From the NCBI RefSeq assembly GCF_001898315.1, contig NZ_MKTQ01000028.1:122832-186831 (forward strand): DNA of 64,000 nt. Reading direction: 5' to 3'. The stretch's first letter is position 1, and each line of letters opens with the position of its first letter. The position numbers and the translations under genes were made by a program. The stretch comes from Microbacterium sp. 70-16 (GTDB taxonomy: Bacteria > Actinomycetota > Actinomycetes > Actinomycetales > Microbacteriaceae). Below are positions 50,878 through 60,438 of the stretch, one piece after another. The notes beneath the pieces were generated by a model. That model searched no databases and was not told the origin of the DNA. It saw only the letters and a list, made by a program, of their open reading frames with translations.

Positions 50878-51411
50878 TCAGAGCCGGGCAGCCCGCCTCG
50901 CTGCGACCGCCTTCCTCGCCGCTCTGAGGTCCTCGAGCGTCTGCTCGACGTTGTCTTCGTCGACAGCGTCACGCGTGGCGGCGAGCATGTCGTACTGACG
51001 CTCACGCCGGCGCTCGCGGTACTCGAGCAGATCCGCGAGGAGAACGCGTCGGTGCGTTCCCACCTTCTCGAACGGGATCTCACCCTCGTCGAGGAGCTTC
51101 ACAATGGTCGGGCGGCTCACGTTCAGGAGATCCGCTGCCTGCTGGGTGGTGAGCCGTGTTGTCTGGGGTACAACTGACACGGCAAGCCCGCTCTGCATCG
51201 CGTCCACGATCTTGCGGAGAGCGAGGTAGACCTCTTCCGGAAGCTCGACCTGGTCGCCTGGACGCGCCCCCGCAAGGAAGTACCTTGGCTCGGGAAGAGC
51301 CCGACCGGCGGCCTCATGGGCGGTGAGGAAGTCCAGCACAGGGGCAAGCTCGACTCCCCTGCTGGGAAGGTACGTCTCTTCAACGACGGCAGCGCGAGAC
51401 AAGGAAATCAC
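50878..51411 (-). CDS. HTH (excisionase-like) DNA-binding protein, probable antitoxin
   Basis: 177 residues. The central MerR/excisionase-type HTH T-T-Q-Q-A-A-D-L-L-N-V-S-R-P-T-I is at about 108-123, with wing H-R-R-V-L-L-A-D-L-L-E-Y. The pairing with a downstream PIN gene is a known antitoxin layout. An AAACGCA/TGCGTTT palindrome lies in its leader. Confidence 0.85.
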   Translation of the reverse strand: MISLSRAAVVEETYLPSRGVELAPVLDFLTAHEAAGRALPEPRYFLAGARPGDQVELPEEVYLALRKIVDAMQSGLAVSVVPQTTRLTTQQAADLLNVSRPTIVKLLDEGEIPFEKVGTHRRVLLADLLEYRERRRERQYDMLAATRDAVDEDNVEQTLEDLRAARKAVAARRAARL

Positions 51412-51423
51412 CTCAATACACGT

Positions 51424-51443
51424 AAACGCAGGAGGTTGCGTTT
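51424..51443. promoter_or_regulatory. Candidate operator of the HTH-PIN pair
   Basis: AAACGCA (51424-51430) and TGCGTTT (51437-51443) are perfect arms around GGAGGT, 13 bases above the HTH start. Confidence 0.6.
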
Positions 51444-51513
51444 GTTGCGATCACGGTACCACGCTTCACCGACAGGTCATAGGAGCGTGCTGGGGCAACG
51501 ATCAGATGCGTCG

Positions 51514-52635
51514 TCAACACACCCCGAGCCGCGCGAGCGCATAGCTCCACGGCACGCGCTCCTGCTCGAGGCGTACGTTGCCCTCCGCGCTCAGCGACCG
51601 GAGAGTCGCGCGCTCATCAGACGTGAGCACCTCGAACACGCCGACGTTCGGATCCGGATCGATCCCCCACAGATCACGGTGATCGAACAGAGTATCCATA
51701 TCCATCAATGCCGACGTTGCGTTCACTCCCCTGGCTCGAAGTCGGTTGAGAATGGCGAATCCGTGCGAATCGAGATCGCCCCAGTAGGTGACCGTCTGCG
51801 CCCACGGGAGGCGGGCGACGAGATCGACGCGGTGACCACCACCGTGCACTGCTACAGCTCGGGGCACATCCGGCATCGCGAGCAGAGTGGCGAGGTTCTC
51901 GAACACGAACACGCGCTCGGGCCGGATCGTGCTTGCCGCAAGGTCGTCGACGGGCGCCGACACATCGGTGAGCCCCTGGAACGAGAGCGACGGATCGAGA
52001 GCACGGATCCGTATGAGCGGCGACAGCTCGCGAAGGCCCAGTCCGGGCGCACCGGTTCCCGCCCGATGCAACGCCTCGACGAGTCCGCGGCGAGATTCGA
52101 TCCACTTGGTGTGGATGCCGCGGATCGGCAGTTCCCGCACCAGGTGACCCGATTCCGGGTTCTCGCGCAACCAGGCCAGCACATGGACGAGCCTGTCGAA
52201 ATCGGCGCCATCGAGATCGGCGATCGCACGGGCACTGGCGCGGAGCACACTGCTGGCGTCGGAACCGGCCAGGCCTCTCAACTCGTCAAGTCGCGCCACC
52301 AGAAGTCGCCAGCCATCCGTCTCGCCCGCCGCTCGAGCGATCGAATCCGAACCGCGCAGCACCGCGCGAACGGGGACTTCCTGCGACCCGATGCGTGACC
52401 AATTGCGGACGACCCACTCGAGCTCGATACCCCAGCCCTCGCTCACGCCGCGCCAGGCGTCAACCCACTGTCGAACCCGATTGAGATCGTCCAGCACCTC
52501 CCGCTCCGTTGGCGGACGCAGCGGAACCTCGAGCACGACATCGGTCTGCTGGTCGGCGGCCCAGGTGCGGGCATCGCGGTCGAAGAGCTTCTTCGCCCGC
52601 GCGCGCAGGTCAGACGGTGTGACAAGCGTGGTCAC
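51514..52635 (-). CDS. jetD: Wadjet nuclease subunit JetD
   Basis: 373 residues. The N-terminal part fits DUF3322; the C-terminal part, with V-F-V-F-E-N-L-A-T-L-L-A and the Toprim-like Y-W-G-D-L-D-S-H-G-F-A-I-L, fits DUF2220. JetD is the topoisomerase-VI-like nuclease that cuts plasmids held by the JetABC motor. GTG 52635 overlaps the jetC stop (GTGA). Last gene of the system. Confidence 0.93.
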   Translation of the reverse strand: MTTLVTPSDLRARAKKLFDRDARTWAADQQTDVVLEVPLRPPTEREVLDDLNRVRQWVDAWRGVSEGWGIELEWVVRNWSRIGSQEVPVRAVLRGSDSIARAAGETDGWRLLVARLDELRGLAGSDASSVLRASARAIADLDGADFDRLVHVLAWLRENPESGHLVRELPIRGIHTKWIESRRGLVEALHRAGTGAPGLGLRELSPLIRIRALDPSLSFQGLTDVSAPVDDLAASTIRPERVFVFENLATLLAMPDVPRAVAVHGGGHRVDLVARLPWAQTVTYWGDLDSHGFAILNRLRARGVNATSALMDMDTLFDHRDLWGIDPDPNVGVFEVLTSDERATLRSLSAEGNVRLEQERVPWSYALARLGVC

Positions 52636-55600
52636 GCGCGCGACTCCGCGTGCGGCGGGGCGGCGACCTCAGTCTCATCTACCGAGAACACCACGTTCGC
52701 GAGCCGTGAGGCGTTGCGGTCGGGATTCGATACCGACGTGATCGCACCCACGTACGGCTCGAGCGTCTGCAGCAGCTTCTGCGGTGTCGCGAGGATCATG
52801 TGGAATCCGAACTCTCCGAACACCTCCATCGCGTTACGCGTGTATCGGCTGTCAGCCTTGTCGAACGCCTCATCGAGCACGATCGACCCGAACCTCGGAA
52901 CCTCGTCCTCTTCTTCAGTCAGCTGGTACCGCAGCGCTGCCGCGAGGCAGAAGATGACGAGCTTCTGCCGCTGACCACCCGACAAGCCCTCTGCGGAGTC
53001 ATACACCCGCACAACGCGGCCGGCGACGTCCTTCTCCCGCGCGAGGAAGCTCACGTGAAGCCTCGTGTCGAGCACCCGGTTGCGCCAGTCGATGTCGACG
53101 CGGTCCTTGGATCCGAGTCGACCGATTACGCGCTGCAGCACGGCGAATCGCTGCTCCGCACCGGACGCCGACTCGTCGGCCCAGTTGCCTTCCACGATGC
53201 GGCGGAGGTCGGTGAGGAACTCGTCGACCTCCGGGGTCCGCGTCGTCTTCACATCGATCTCGAGGAAGCGGTCCGCTCCCTCGAACGGGGACCGCCCCAG
53301 GGATGCGTTGACAGGGAGGATTCGCTCGCGGATGAGACCCGGGGCGTCGCGGAGATCGCTGAGCAAGTGTGCGACGACGTCCTGCGATCGTTCCCGCAAC
53401 AGCTTGCGGAACTCGGACTCCTTCTCGGGCAGGCCGCGGGCGAGGATGCCCTCCCGCAGTTCCCGGTAGCCGTAGCGGTCACGGATGTCAGCAGTCAACT
53501 CTGCGGATGCAGCGGACCACCCGAGCCGAAACTCGGCGGCGCGCCCGGCGAAGCTGGCCTCAGCATCCGCTGCACGGCTGGCCGCGGCGTCCTTCTCCTT
53601 CGAGAGTGCCGACTGCACCTTTCGCGCGACTTCGTCCACCGTCTCCAGGATCACCGAACGTCGCTCGGCTCGGAACCGGCCCTCGAGGGCGTCGGCGATC
53701 CGCTCCTCGACCGGTGCATATGGGGTGGCCTCGAGTTCGGCGACGTGTGCCTCGATGCTTTCGACGTGATTGCGGGCGACAGCGTGGGCTCCGAGCGCCC
53801 ATGCTTGCTTCGCGTTCGTTTCGTCCAGTCGCTGGGTCGCTCGCTCCGCGGCCTCCTGTGCTTCGCGGAGAGTCCCCGATTCGCTGGTGAGCACCCGGAG
53901 ATCGTCGCGCTGGGCCGCGGTGACCGCCATCGCGGATGCGAGGTCCACTTGGTCCCAGCTGAACGTCGATACGCGTGTGAAGACGTCGCGCCGACTGACA
54001 GCGTCCTGACGAAAGGAGTCGGCCTCGGCGTCGCGGGCGGATGCTTCCTCCATCGCCGCCATCGCTTCCCGCCGACGCTCAAGCAAAGCCTCGAGCCGCG
54101 CGTGGGTGTCGCGGCCCAGCACCCATCGAGTGGCATCACCGACCTCGTGACGGTCATCCTTCTCATACCTGCGTGAGTTGCGTTTGACCAGGCCGCCGAT
54201 CGTGACGCCACGCTCGACGTCATCAAGCTCGTCGGGGTGCGCAACGCAGGCGTAGTCGAACTCGGAGGCCATGCGCCTGCGGACGTAGGACGCGAAGGGC
54301 CCATCGCTCACCGCGAGGCGATGAACGAGCGAGCGGGCATCCTTGGGGCGACGCGGCTCGTCGACGGCGTGCGGGACCGCTTCGATGACGAGCCGGACAC
54401 CGAGTGTCCGCGAGTCGGCTGCCCGACGTGCGGCGACAAGATGTTCGTCCCGCACGAGGAGCGTCGACGCAAACGGAGCGAGCACTCGCTCTGCCGCGCC
54501 GCGCCAGGCGGAGTGCTGCTCGGCGACCGAGATCAGCTCGCCCGCAAAGGGGAATGTCGATGCCGGCACACCGAAAGCCTCCGCGAGGAATCGCCGTGCG
54601 TTCAGAAGCTTCTCGTCGAGGTTGCTCCGGTGATCTCTCAGCGCCTGAATCTGCCTGGTGACTTCGTCCAGCGCCTTACGCGCCTGACTCGCGGCGTCAC
54701 GGACCTCATACGACACAGCGGGGATGTCGCGCGCAACCTCGGTGACGGCCGCGGCAAGGAGCTCCGCAAACTGCTCGGGGTCTTCGGGCATTGGTGCGCC
54801 GATGCGCATCAGCTCTGCGGTCAACTGAGCTCGATATTGCCTAGTGACGTCCTCGGCACGCTGCGCACTGTCGATCCGCTCCTGCAGAAGCTCGACGCGC
54901 GCGCCGCCCTCGTCCCGGACCCGCACCTTCGCGGTTTCCAGCGCCTCTGCCGCCAACCGCTGCTCTCGCGCGGCGTCGCTCAGGTCGCTCTCGGCGCGCG
55001 CCAGCGCGGCGCGTGCGGGGCCCGCGGCTTCCTTCGCGAGCCGCAACTTGAGTCCCGCTGTGAAGGGCTCGACCCCCTCGTGCAGATCGGAGATCGCCGC
55101 CATCTCAGCGCCGGCCAAGTCGAACGCGGTGATCGCCTCGTCGACCTTGCGGAGCGCATCAGCCTGCTTCCTCAGGTCGACCACGTGCTTGTGCGCGGCA
55201 TCGAGCTCCGTGAACTGCTCAACGGCGGTCTCGGCCCGCGCGAAGGTCCCTGGCTGGTCGAGCATGAACCCGCGGAACAACGCGTCGAGGGTGCCGAGGT
55301 TCTTCGCTGATTGTGTCTTGTGGAGAAGCTGAAGCGTCGCATCTCCGCGGAAGCCGAACTGACGGATGATCCGCTCGTGAAAGCGTCCGTGTCTCCCGCC
55401 GGTGGTGATCAGCGCGTCGGGGAAGGCCTTCGACATGCGACGCGCGTCAATTCCGCCTTCGACGTGCGGCTTCACGTCGAGAAGCTTCACGTGACCGCGG
55501 GTGAAGATCCGTGCGTCCTTCAACGCGGTCGGTTCGGTGCGCGTGCCTGGTGCGTGGAACACCCGCAGCAGGACGACCGGTTCATCGCGGAGATTCTCGT

Positions 55601-55985
55601 AGCGCAGCAGGATGCCGCTCCAGGTTGCCTTCGAGCGCAGGTAGGTCGTGGTGGCCCGATCGGCAGTCTCGTCAGCTTCCTTGCTCCAGGCGCCACGCAC
55701 ATAGCTCATCAGCGTCCGATCGCTCTGCCGGGAAGCGCCATCCTGAGCCGCCGCGTTGAGACGCAACCACCTATCGGGGGTGAGGACGGCGGCAATCGCG
55801 TCGAGTAGCGACGACTTGCCCGATCCGGATGCGCCGGTGAACAGGTGGCCGACACGCGCGACATCCACGGCGACGTGGCCGGCGAACGTGCCCCAGTTGA
55901 CGAGTTCGATCTGGGCGAGTCGCCACTGGCCGGGCCTGGTCGGATCGACCTCCGGCTCGTCGGTGGGGAAGCTCAGCATCGTCAT
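52632..55985 (-). CDS. jetC: Wadjet SMC-like ATPase JetC
   Basis: 1117 residues. Walker A G-A-S-G-S-G-K-S-S is at 51-59. Two long charged coiled-coil stretches (about 280-480 and 650-850) flank a hinge-like middle. The ABC signature L-S-G-G-Q-R-Q-K-L and Walker B I-V-L-D-E-A-F-D are near 1000-1060. Forms the loop-extruding motor with JetA and JetB. ATG 55985 overlaps the jetB stop. Complete, without interruption. Confidence 0.95.
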   Translation of the reverse strand: MTMLSFPTDEPEVDPTRPGQWRLAQIELVNWGTFAGHVAVDVARVGHLFTGASGSGKSSLLDAIAAVLTPDRWLRLNAAAQDGASRQSDRTLMSYVRGAWSKEADETADRATTTYLRSKATWSGILLRYENLRDEPVVLLRVFHAPGTRTEPTALKDARIFTRGHVKLLDVKPHVEGGIDARRMSKAFPDALITTGGRHGRFHERIIRQFGFRGDATLQLLHKTQSAKNLGTLDALFRGFMLDQPGTFARAETAVEQFTELDAAHKHVVDLRKQADALRKVDEAITAFDLAGAEMAAISDLHEGVEPFTAGLKLRLAKEAAGPARAALARAESDLSDAAREQRLAAEALETAKVRVRDEGGARVELLQERIDSAQRAEDVTRQYRAQLTAELMRIGAPMPEDPEQFAELLAAAVTEVARDIPAVSYEVRDAASQARKALDEVTRQIQALRDHRSNLDEKLLNARRFLAEAFGVPASTFPFAGELISVAEQHSAWRGAAERVLAPFASTLLVRDEHLVAARRAADSRTLGVRLVIEAVPHAVDEPRRPKDARSLVHRLAVSDGPFASYVRRRMASEFDYACVAHPDELDDVERGVTIGGLVKRNSRRYEKDDRHEVGDATRWVLGRDTHARLEALLERRREAMAAMEEASARDAEADSFRQDAVSRRDVFTRVSTFSWDQVDLASAMAVTAAQRDDLRVLTSESGTLREAQEAAERATQRLDETNAKQAWALGAHAVARNHVESIEAHVAELEATPYAPVEERIADALEGRFRAERRSVILETVDEVARKVQSALSKEKDAAASRAADAEASFAGRAAEFRLGWSAASAELTADIRDRYGYRELREGILARGLPEKESEFRKLLRERSQDVVAHLLSDLRDAPGLIRERILPVNASLGRSPFEGADRFLEIDVKTTRTPEVDEFLTDLRRIVEGNWADESASGAEQRFAVLQRVIGRLGSKDRVDIDWRNRVLDTRLHVSFLAREKDVAGRVVRVYDSAEGLSGGQRQKLVIFCLAAALRYQLTEEEDEVPRFGSIVLDEAFDKADSRYTRNAMEVFGEFGFHMILATPQKLLQTLEPYVGAITSVSNPDRNASRLANVVFSVDETEVAAPPHAESRA

Positions 55986-56641
55986 TCTGTGTCATCCTCG
56001 GCATCCGTCGACGGGGTAGCGGATTCTCCTCCGCCCTCTCGGGCGATCCGGTGGTACTCCGATGTGATCGCGCGGATCTGGTCGGCATCGACGAGCAGTC
56101 GGAGCACGGGCGAAATCTCGGCACGGTCATCGCCAACGGCGTGCAGCACGCGGAGCTTGTTCTGCATCTTGTTCCACGACGAGTTGACGCGGCTCGCGAA
56201 GTCCTTCTCATCACGGTCCGGGGTGCGGAACACGGCGAGCTGCTCGAACACCTCCGCCTGCCCGACGATCACCCGACCGCGACCCTCCTCGCTCAGCAGC
56301 GTCTGGCGCAAGACAAGCAGCATTGCGGTGTCGAGGAACGTCAACGCCTCAGACCGCACTGCCTTCGGGGCGTCCTCGGACGGAGCGTTGCGGACGAAGG
56401 CGAACTCGTTGTCCCGATCGATGACCAATTCGAGGAACAAATCGGCGAGCCGGGAGCGGAGGACAGCCTCGTCGGTGAGCAGCACCGCCCACAGCTGCGC
56501 CTCGCGCGCTCCGGAAAGATACGGGCCACGCACCAGACGCAGCAAGACGCGCCTCGTCCGATCAGGGAGTTCGCCGGCGTCGCCACGCCAGAGGCCTCCG
56601 TCCTCGTCGGGGGCGACATCCGCCGTGGTCGACTCGGTCAT
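55982..56641 (-). CDS. jetB: Wadjet subunit JetB (DUF4194)
   Basis: 219 residues. Matches DUF4194/MukE-like proteins: R-R-V-L-L-R-L-V-R-G-P-Y, L-R-S-R-L-A-D-L-F-L-E-L and L-F/V-L-R-Q-T-L-L-S-E. It bridges JetA and JetC. Position, size and coupling (ATGA on both sides) fit. Assigned mainly from context and pattern. Confidence 0.9.
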   Translation of the reverse strand: MTESTTADVAPDEDGGLWRGDAGELPDRTRRVLLRLVRGPYLSGAREAQLWAVLLTDEAVLRSRLADLFLELVIDRDNEFAFVRNAPSEDAPKAVRSEALTFLDTAMLLVLRQTLLSEEGRGRVIVGQAEVFEQLAVFRTPDRDEKDFASRVNSSWNKMQNKLRVLHAVGDDRAEISPVLRLLVDADQIRAITSEYHRIAREGGGESATPSTDAEDDTE

Positions 56642-58155
56642 GCCACCGCTCCTGTGAATCGGTGCGCGGCCACAATCGCCGCACGCGGAACTCCGTCGGC
56701 GCCCTGCCAAGCGAGTACCTCGGGCTCATCGTCAACAGTGCCCTGCTCGGCGGCGATCGAGAGAAGTCCGATCACGCTGCCGACCCCCTGCGTCGCGGGG
56801 TATCGAGCAAGGACATCTGCGACGGTGCACGAGGGCACCTCGGCGAGCAGGTTGTTGACGTTCCGGGTGAGTTCGTCGAAGTCGATCTCGGTTTCGCGAG
56901 CGATCGCCCGCAGCTCCTCGAGGCTCGCGAGGGATGTCGTCTGCGTGACGATCTCTTCGGTGGCGGCGAATTCGGCGGGGTCGTGAAGGTCGATCGCCCC
57001 GACGCTCGACAGCGCAACGGCCGAGAGATCCAGCGTGAGAAACGTCGGATGCCACGGACGCGTGTGTGCGGCGGCTTCCACCCCCGCGTGCTGAGCCTCC
57101 CGCAGAAGAGTCCGCAGGACCCGGTCGCGCTGGTAGTCCTGCGACTGCACGTAGCGGCGGAGCGCCCGGGCGAACAATGTGATGACATCGTGGATCTCCG
57201 CGCTTCGTCCCTTGAGCGTTGCGAGGAAGGCGCGCAGTGCCCGGCGCTCATCCGAGGTGAGATCACGAGCGAATCCGCGGTCGAGGATGCGGCGGATGTC
57301 GGCCTCGAACGCCGCACCGAGTGCAGGGTCAAGGACGAGCTGGGAGAAAGCAGCGAAACTGCGGCCTGCATCCGAGTCGGAGATGTGGTCGATTCCGCGG
57401 AAGACTTCGTCGACGACGGCCGCCTGAGAGACATCGGACTCGACGATCTTCGCCCTCAGCGATGCATTCAGCATCTCGAACTCAGCACGCACCCGAGCAA
57501 AGTCGTCCGGCACGTCCGCCGCCTGCGCCAGCACGTCGCGAACGCGTTCGATCGCCCGGTCTTCATCGATCGCGGACTCGTCACCGGAACGCAGGCTCTC
57601 GATCCGCCGCTCAATCGACTCGATCTCTTCCTCGAGCAGTGCGATGCGCGCTGACACGTCAGGATCGGTGTCGATCGCGAGGCGACGGACCTGCGCCGCA
57701 AGACTCGCAAGCCGAGACTCGGTCACACTCGAACGCGGGGCGGCGCGACCCTGCAAGAAGCGGATCCCGGCGATCGCGTCCGGGGAAAGCTCGAGCGTCT
57801 CACCCCGCGCTTCCGATGACGGCCGACGCACCAGGAAGCCGGCCGATCGCCACTCCCCGCAGTACCCCTTCGCAGTCAGCGGCAAGATCAGTCCCTGCGC
57901 ACGGAGCCGCTCGAGGTCAGCATCGATCCGCTCGTACAGCTCCTCAGCGTCGACTCGGCGCTCGTCTCCACCCAGGTGGGCGCCGAGAAGACCGGCGACC
58001 ACGGGTGCGCTGTCGGCTCGAAGCAGCTTCCACGCCGCATCGCGCTCCGCAAGCTGAGCGAGCTCGAGAACCTGGGCGACGGCGGGCACGCGTCCATTGT
58101 GAAGGAACACACCGACATCCGTCGACGCGGCGGCGGATAGCTCGGGCTGAGTCAC
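56638..58155 (-). CDS. jetA: Wadjet subunit JetA (DUF3375)
   Basis: 505 residues. MukF-like kleisin of the DUF3375 type: L-A-E-R-D-A-A-W-K-L-L-R-A-D near the start, E-E-E-I-E-S-I-E-R-R-I-E in the coiled region, and V-V-D-E-V-F-R-G-I-D-H-I-S-D-S-D. It binds JetB and closes JetC. The presence of DUF3375 and DUF4194 suggests, from memory, the type I arrangement. The GTG at 58155 is fused to the stop of the frameshifted gene upstream. Confidence 0.92.
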   Translation of the reverse strand: MTQPELSAAASTDVGVFLHNGRVPAVAQVLELAQLAERDAAWKLLRADSAPVVAGLLGAHLGGDERRVDAEELYERIDADLERLRAQGLILPLTAKGYCGEWRSAGFLVRRPSSEARGETLELSPDAIAGIRFLQGRAAPRSSVTESRLASLAAQVRRLAIDTDPDVSARIALLEEEIESIERRIESLRSGDESAIDEDRAIERVRDVLAQAADVPDDFARVRAEFEMLNASLRAKIVESDVSQAAVVDEVFRGIDHISDSDAGRSFAAFSQLVLDPALGAAFEADIRRILDRGFARDLTSDERRALRAFLATLKGRSAEIHDVITLFARALRRYVQSQDYQRDRVLRTLLREAQHAGVEAAAHTRPWHPTFLTLDLSAVALSSVGAIDLHDPAEFAATEEIVTQTTSLASLEELRAIARETEIDFDELTRNVNNLLAEVPSCTVADVLARYPATQGVGSVIGLLSIAAEQGTVDDEPEVLAWQGADGVPRAAIVAAHRFTGAVA

Positions 58156-58657
58156 CCGATGAGGTAGACCATCCCGCGACCGTCTGTCGCGAGCGACTCG
58201 ACGAATTCCTGTGCCCACGTGAGGTAGTCGAGGACGTAGCGGAGCTCGTCGTGCCGGCTTCGCCAAGTGCGCGCCCACGTTCGCGCCTGGTCCTCGTCGA
58301 TCGCACAGAGGTCGTCCGAATCGCTGGCACCTCCTCCGGGAGGATCGTCCTCACCCACGGGTCCCAGCCCATGACGTGCATCGTCACGTTCCCTTCGAAC
58401 ATCCGGTAGCACGAGCCGGCGGCGGGACTTCCGGGCCCCGAGCGCGTGAGGGACTGCAATGCGGACCATGCCTTGTCGAGATAGAGCATGTCGCGCTTCG
58501 GTGAGCCCTGCTCGAACGTCGCGACGCTCACGCTCGCGTGCGGCTCCAGGCCCCACGCGTCAGCGAGCGGGTCGCTGGAGAGGATGCTGTGCGGGTCATC
58601 GACCGCCTGCTGAGCAAGGTCGGCATCGAAGGCATAGGCGTAGTAGCGGATTCCCAT
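58152..58657 (-). pseudogene. Frameshifted gene coupled to jetA (DUF1877-like?)
   Basis: Two frames make one protein of about 168 residues: the first starts M-G-I-R-Y-Y-A-Y-A-F-D-A-D at 58657 and reads to T-I-L-P-E-E-V-P-A; the second takes over near 58340 with S-D-S-D-D-L-C-A-I-D-E-D and ends G-R-G-M-V-Y-L-I-G at 58152. A missing base (or a -1 ribosomal shift) between them explains this. The opening and ending recall DUF1877/YfbM proteins, but that is only a resemblance. The stop overlaps the jetA GTG, so it heads the Wadjet transcript. Confidence 0.7.
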
Positions 58658-58908
58658 GCGGCCAGCATCCCGATGGAGGCGCAGCCACGATCACCGCATC
58701 CGACGCCGTGGGGAGAACGCGCCCGAATCCGCCGCTGTGGAGGAACGGAGGCCTTCGCATGGCCCCGCCCCTGGAGACCGAGGGATATGCGCTCGCGGTC
58801 TCGCGGGCAGCGGCACTGAACCTTCGCCCGGTCCAGCCGCAACCGAGCAGGTTGATGAGCGGGAACTCATGATCGAGCTCAGATCGCCCAGAACGGAACG
58901 CTTCGCCG

Positions 58909-59108
58909 ACGTGGCAGAATGGCGGATTTCGTGGCAGATGCGAAATAAACAGCCGTTGATCTGGGATTTTTCCGCGGGGACGGAGGGATTTGAAATCGCG
59001 CCGATGGCAATCGAAGTCAACTGAAACCGCGTGATTCCGCGGGTTGTGACCCCGGCGGCGTCCGTTTCGATCAGGTCGATTCGGTTCGATTCGTGGCTGA
59101 AACGTGGC
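58909..59108. repeat. att-like site 2 (internal junction)
   Basis: Core 58974-58994 matches the tRNA 3' end at 20 of 21 positions. Left flank (58909-58973) resembles the left flank of site 3 (62544-62611); right flank (58995-59108) resembles that of site 1. So it has both kinds of arm, as expected at the junction of two tandem elements. The remainder of 58658-59381 holds no gene I can support. Confidence 0.85.
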
Positions 59109-59337
59109 AGCGATTGAGGAGCGATCCCGCGGCCGCGCGCCGCTTTCAGCACGCGATTTCAGCCTACGCCGATTCAGGCTCGACGATCATTTCGAGGGCT
59201 TCGACCGCTCCGCGCCGCGTCTCAAAACGGTCGAGGATTCTGGGCGGAAGCTATCTCCTCACGAAGACCCGGTCCTGTGCGTTCAGACGCCTGACGGACT
59301 TGAGTTTGTCGTTGTTGATTAATCAGTGGTCAGCGAT

Positions 59338-59356
59338 GACAACATGCTAAGTTGTC
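59338..59356. promoter_or_regulatory. Candidate operator above fic
   Basis: GACAAC and GTTGTC flank ATGCTAA, 25 bases above the Fic start, with further TTGTTGAT and GTTGTCG copies around (59310, 59351). Regulator unknown. Confidence 0.4.
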
Positions 59357-59381
59357 GATGTTGATTTAGGGCGGAGCGGTG

Positions 59382-60425
59382 ATGACAAATTCTACGAGTG
59401 GACGGCCGGGACGCGGACGACCGAGCCGTGAAGTGATCTACAAGCGTTTCGCGACCGCAATCGATGAGCTGGCGAACTACGGCGGGCTGCCGAAGCCCTA
59501 CGAAGCCAAGTCGCTGTGGGATCATCTGTGGCATCTTGAAGCTCACCACTCGACAGCGATCGAGGGAAACACTCTCGTCCTCCGCGAAGTCGAGACCCTG
59601 CTCGAACAGGGGCGCGCTGTGGGGGCGAAAGAGCTGAAGGATTACATGGAGGTCCTCGGATACGCCGAAGCCGCCCGGTGGGTATACCAGCAGGCCGTCG
59701 CCCCGGATGAGTGGTCGCACGACGGTCTGGTCACCGTCACCGAGGTTCGGCGCGTCCATGCTCTCGCCATGGCGAAGGTGTGGGAGGTGGCGCCACACCC
59801 GGATGCGCATGACACCGAAGGGCCAGGCAATTGGCGGCAGCATGAGATCCAGGAATTTGCGGGCGGCATGAAGCCCCCGACCTTCCCGCTCATCCCGTCC
59901 GAGATCACCGCGTGGGTCGATCGAGCAAATCACTTGCAAGAACAGATCACCGATGGATCACTCACCATCGCCGCGGTTCCGGAAGAGCTGGCCCGGCTGC
60001 ATCGCGAGTTCGAGTGCGTCCACCCGTTCATCGATGGCAACGGACGCAGCGGAAGACTCCTGCTCAACCTTCTACTCATCCGGCTCGGGTGGCCGCCCGC
60101 GATCATCCTCAAGGAACAGCGACGGAAGTACCTCCGCGCACTCGAACGCTCGGATCAAGGGGATGACGGGCCTCTGGCAGAGGTGATCAGCCGCTCCGTC
60201 GTCGACAATCTCCATCGGCTCATCCCGAACATCGCCGGCCCTGCCAAGTACGTGCCTCTCGAGGCACTCGTCGACGACGATTTCAGCCTCGTCGCCTTAA
60301 AGCAAGCCGCATCGCGCGGGCGCCTCGAAGCCATCATCGGGAGCGACGGCCGGTACCGGTCGAGCAAGTCTGCTCTCGAGGAGTACAAGGCATCAAAGTA
60401 CTCACGTGGCGAGAAGAAGCAATAG
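59382..60425 (+). CDS. Fic-family AMP-transferase-like protein
   Basis: 347 residues. Fic core H-P-F-I-D-G-N-G-R-S-G-R at 214-225 is complete. The inhibitory-helix motif S-T-A-I-E-G-N at 57-63 (E61) lies N-terminal, so it is a self-inhibited class II Fic protein. A C-terminal winged-helix-like segment follows from about 290 (L-V-A-L-K-Q-A-A, S-S-K-S-A-L-E-E-Y). Such proteins AMPylate targets; some act as toxins. No antitoxin gene is seen. A GTG at 59379 is the alternative start. Confidence 0.92.
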   Translation: MTNSTSGRPGRGRPSREVIYKRFATAIDELANYGGLPKPYEAKSLWDHLWHLEAHHSTAIEGNTLVLREVETLLEQGRAVGAKELKDYMEVLGYAEAARWVYQQAVAPDEWSHDGLVTVTEVRRVHALAMAKVWEVAPHPDAHDTEGPGNWRQHEIQEFAGGMKPPTFPLIPSEITAWVDRANHLQEQITDGSLTIAAVPEELARLHREFECVHPFIDGNGRSGRLLLNLLLIRLGWPPAIILKEQRRKYLRALERSDQGDDGPLAEVISRSVVDNLHRLIPNIAGPAKYVPLEALVDDDFSLVALKQAASRGRLEAIIGSDGRYRSSKSALEEYKASKYSRGEKKQ

Positions 60426-60438
60426 TCGGCACGCGCTT

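Larger units (their letters stand above)
50075..58973. mobile_element. Island segment A (Wadjet-bearing)
   Basis: Delimited by att-like sites 1 and 2. It carries an HTH/PIN toxin-antitoxin pair, JetABCD and a frameshifted gene. No integrase, excisionase or relaxase is visible, so it is either mobilised by outside functions or a remnant. The outer genes are on the minus strand. Confidence 0.7.

Noticed and set aside
58656..59152. Frames of 120-150 residues on both strands around att-like site 2
   Set aside because: They cross the att repeat and have no motif or ribosome site.
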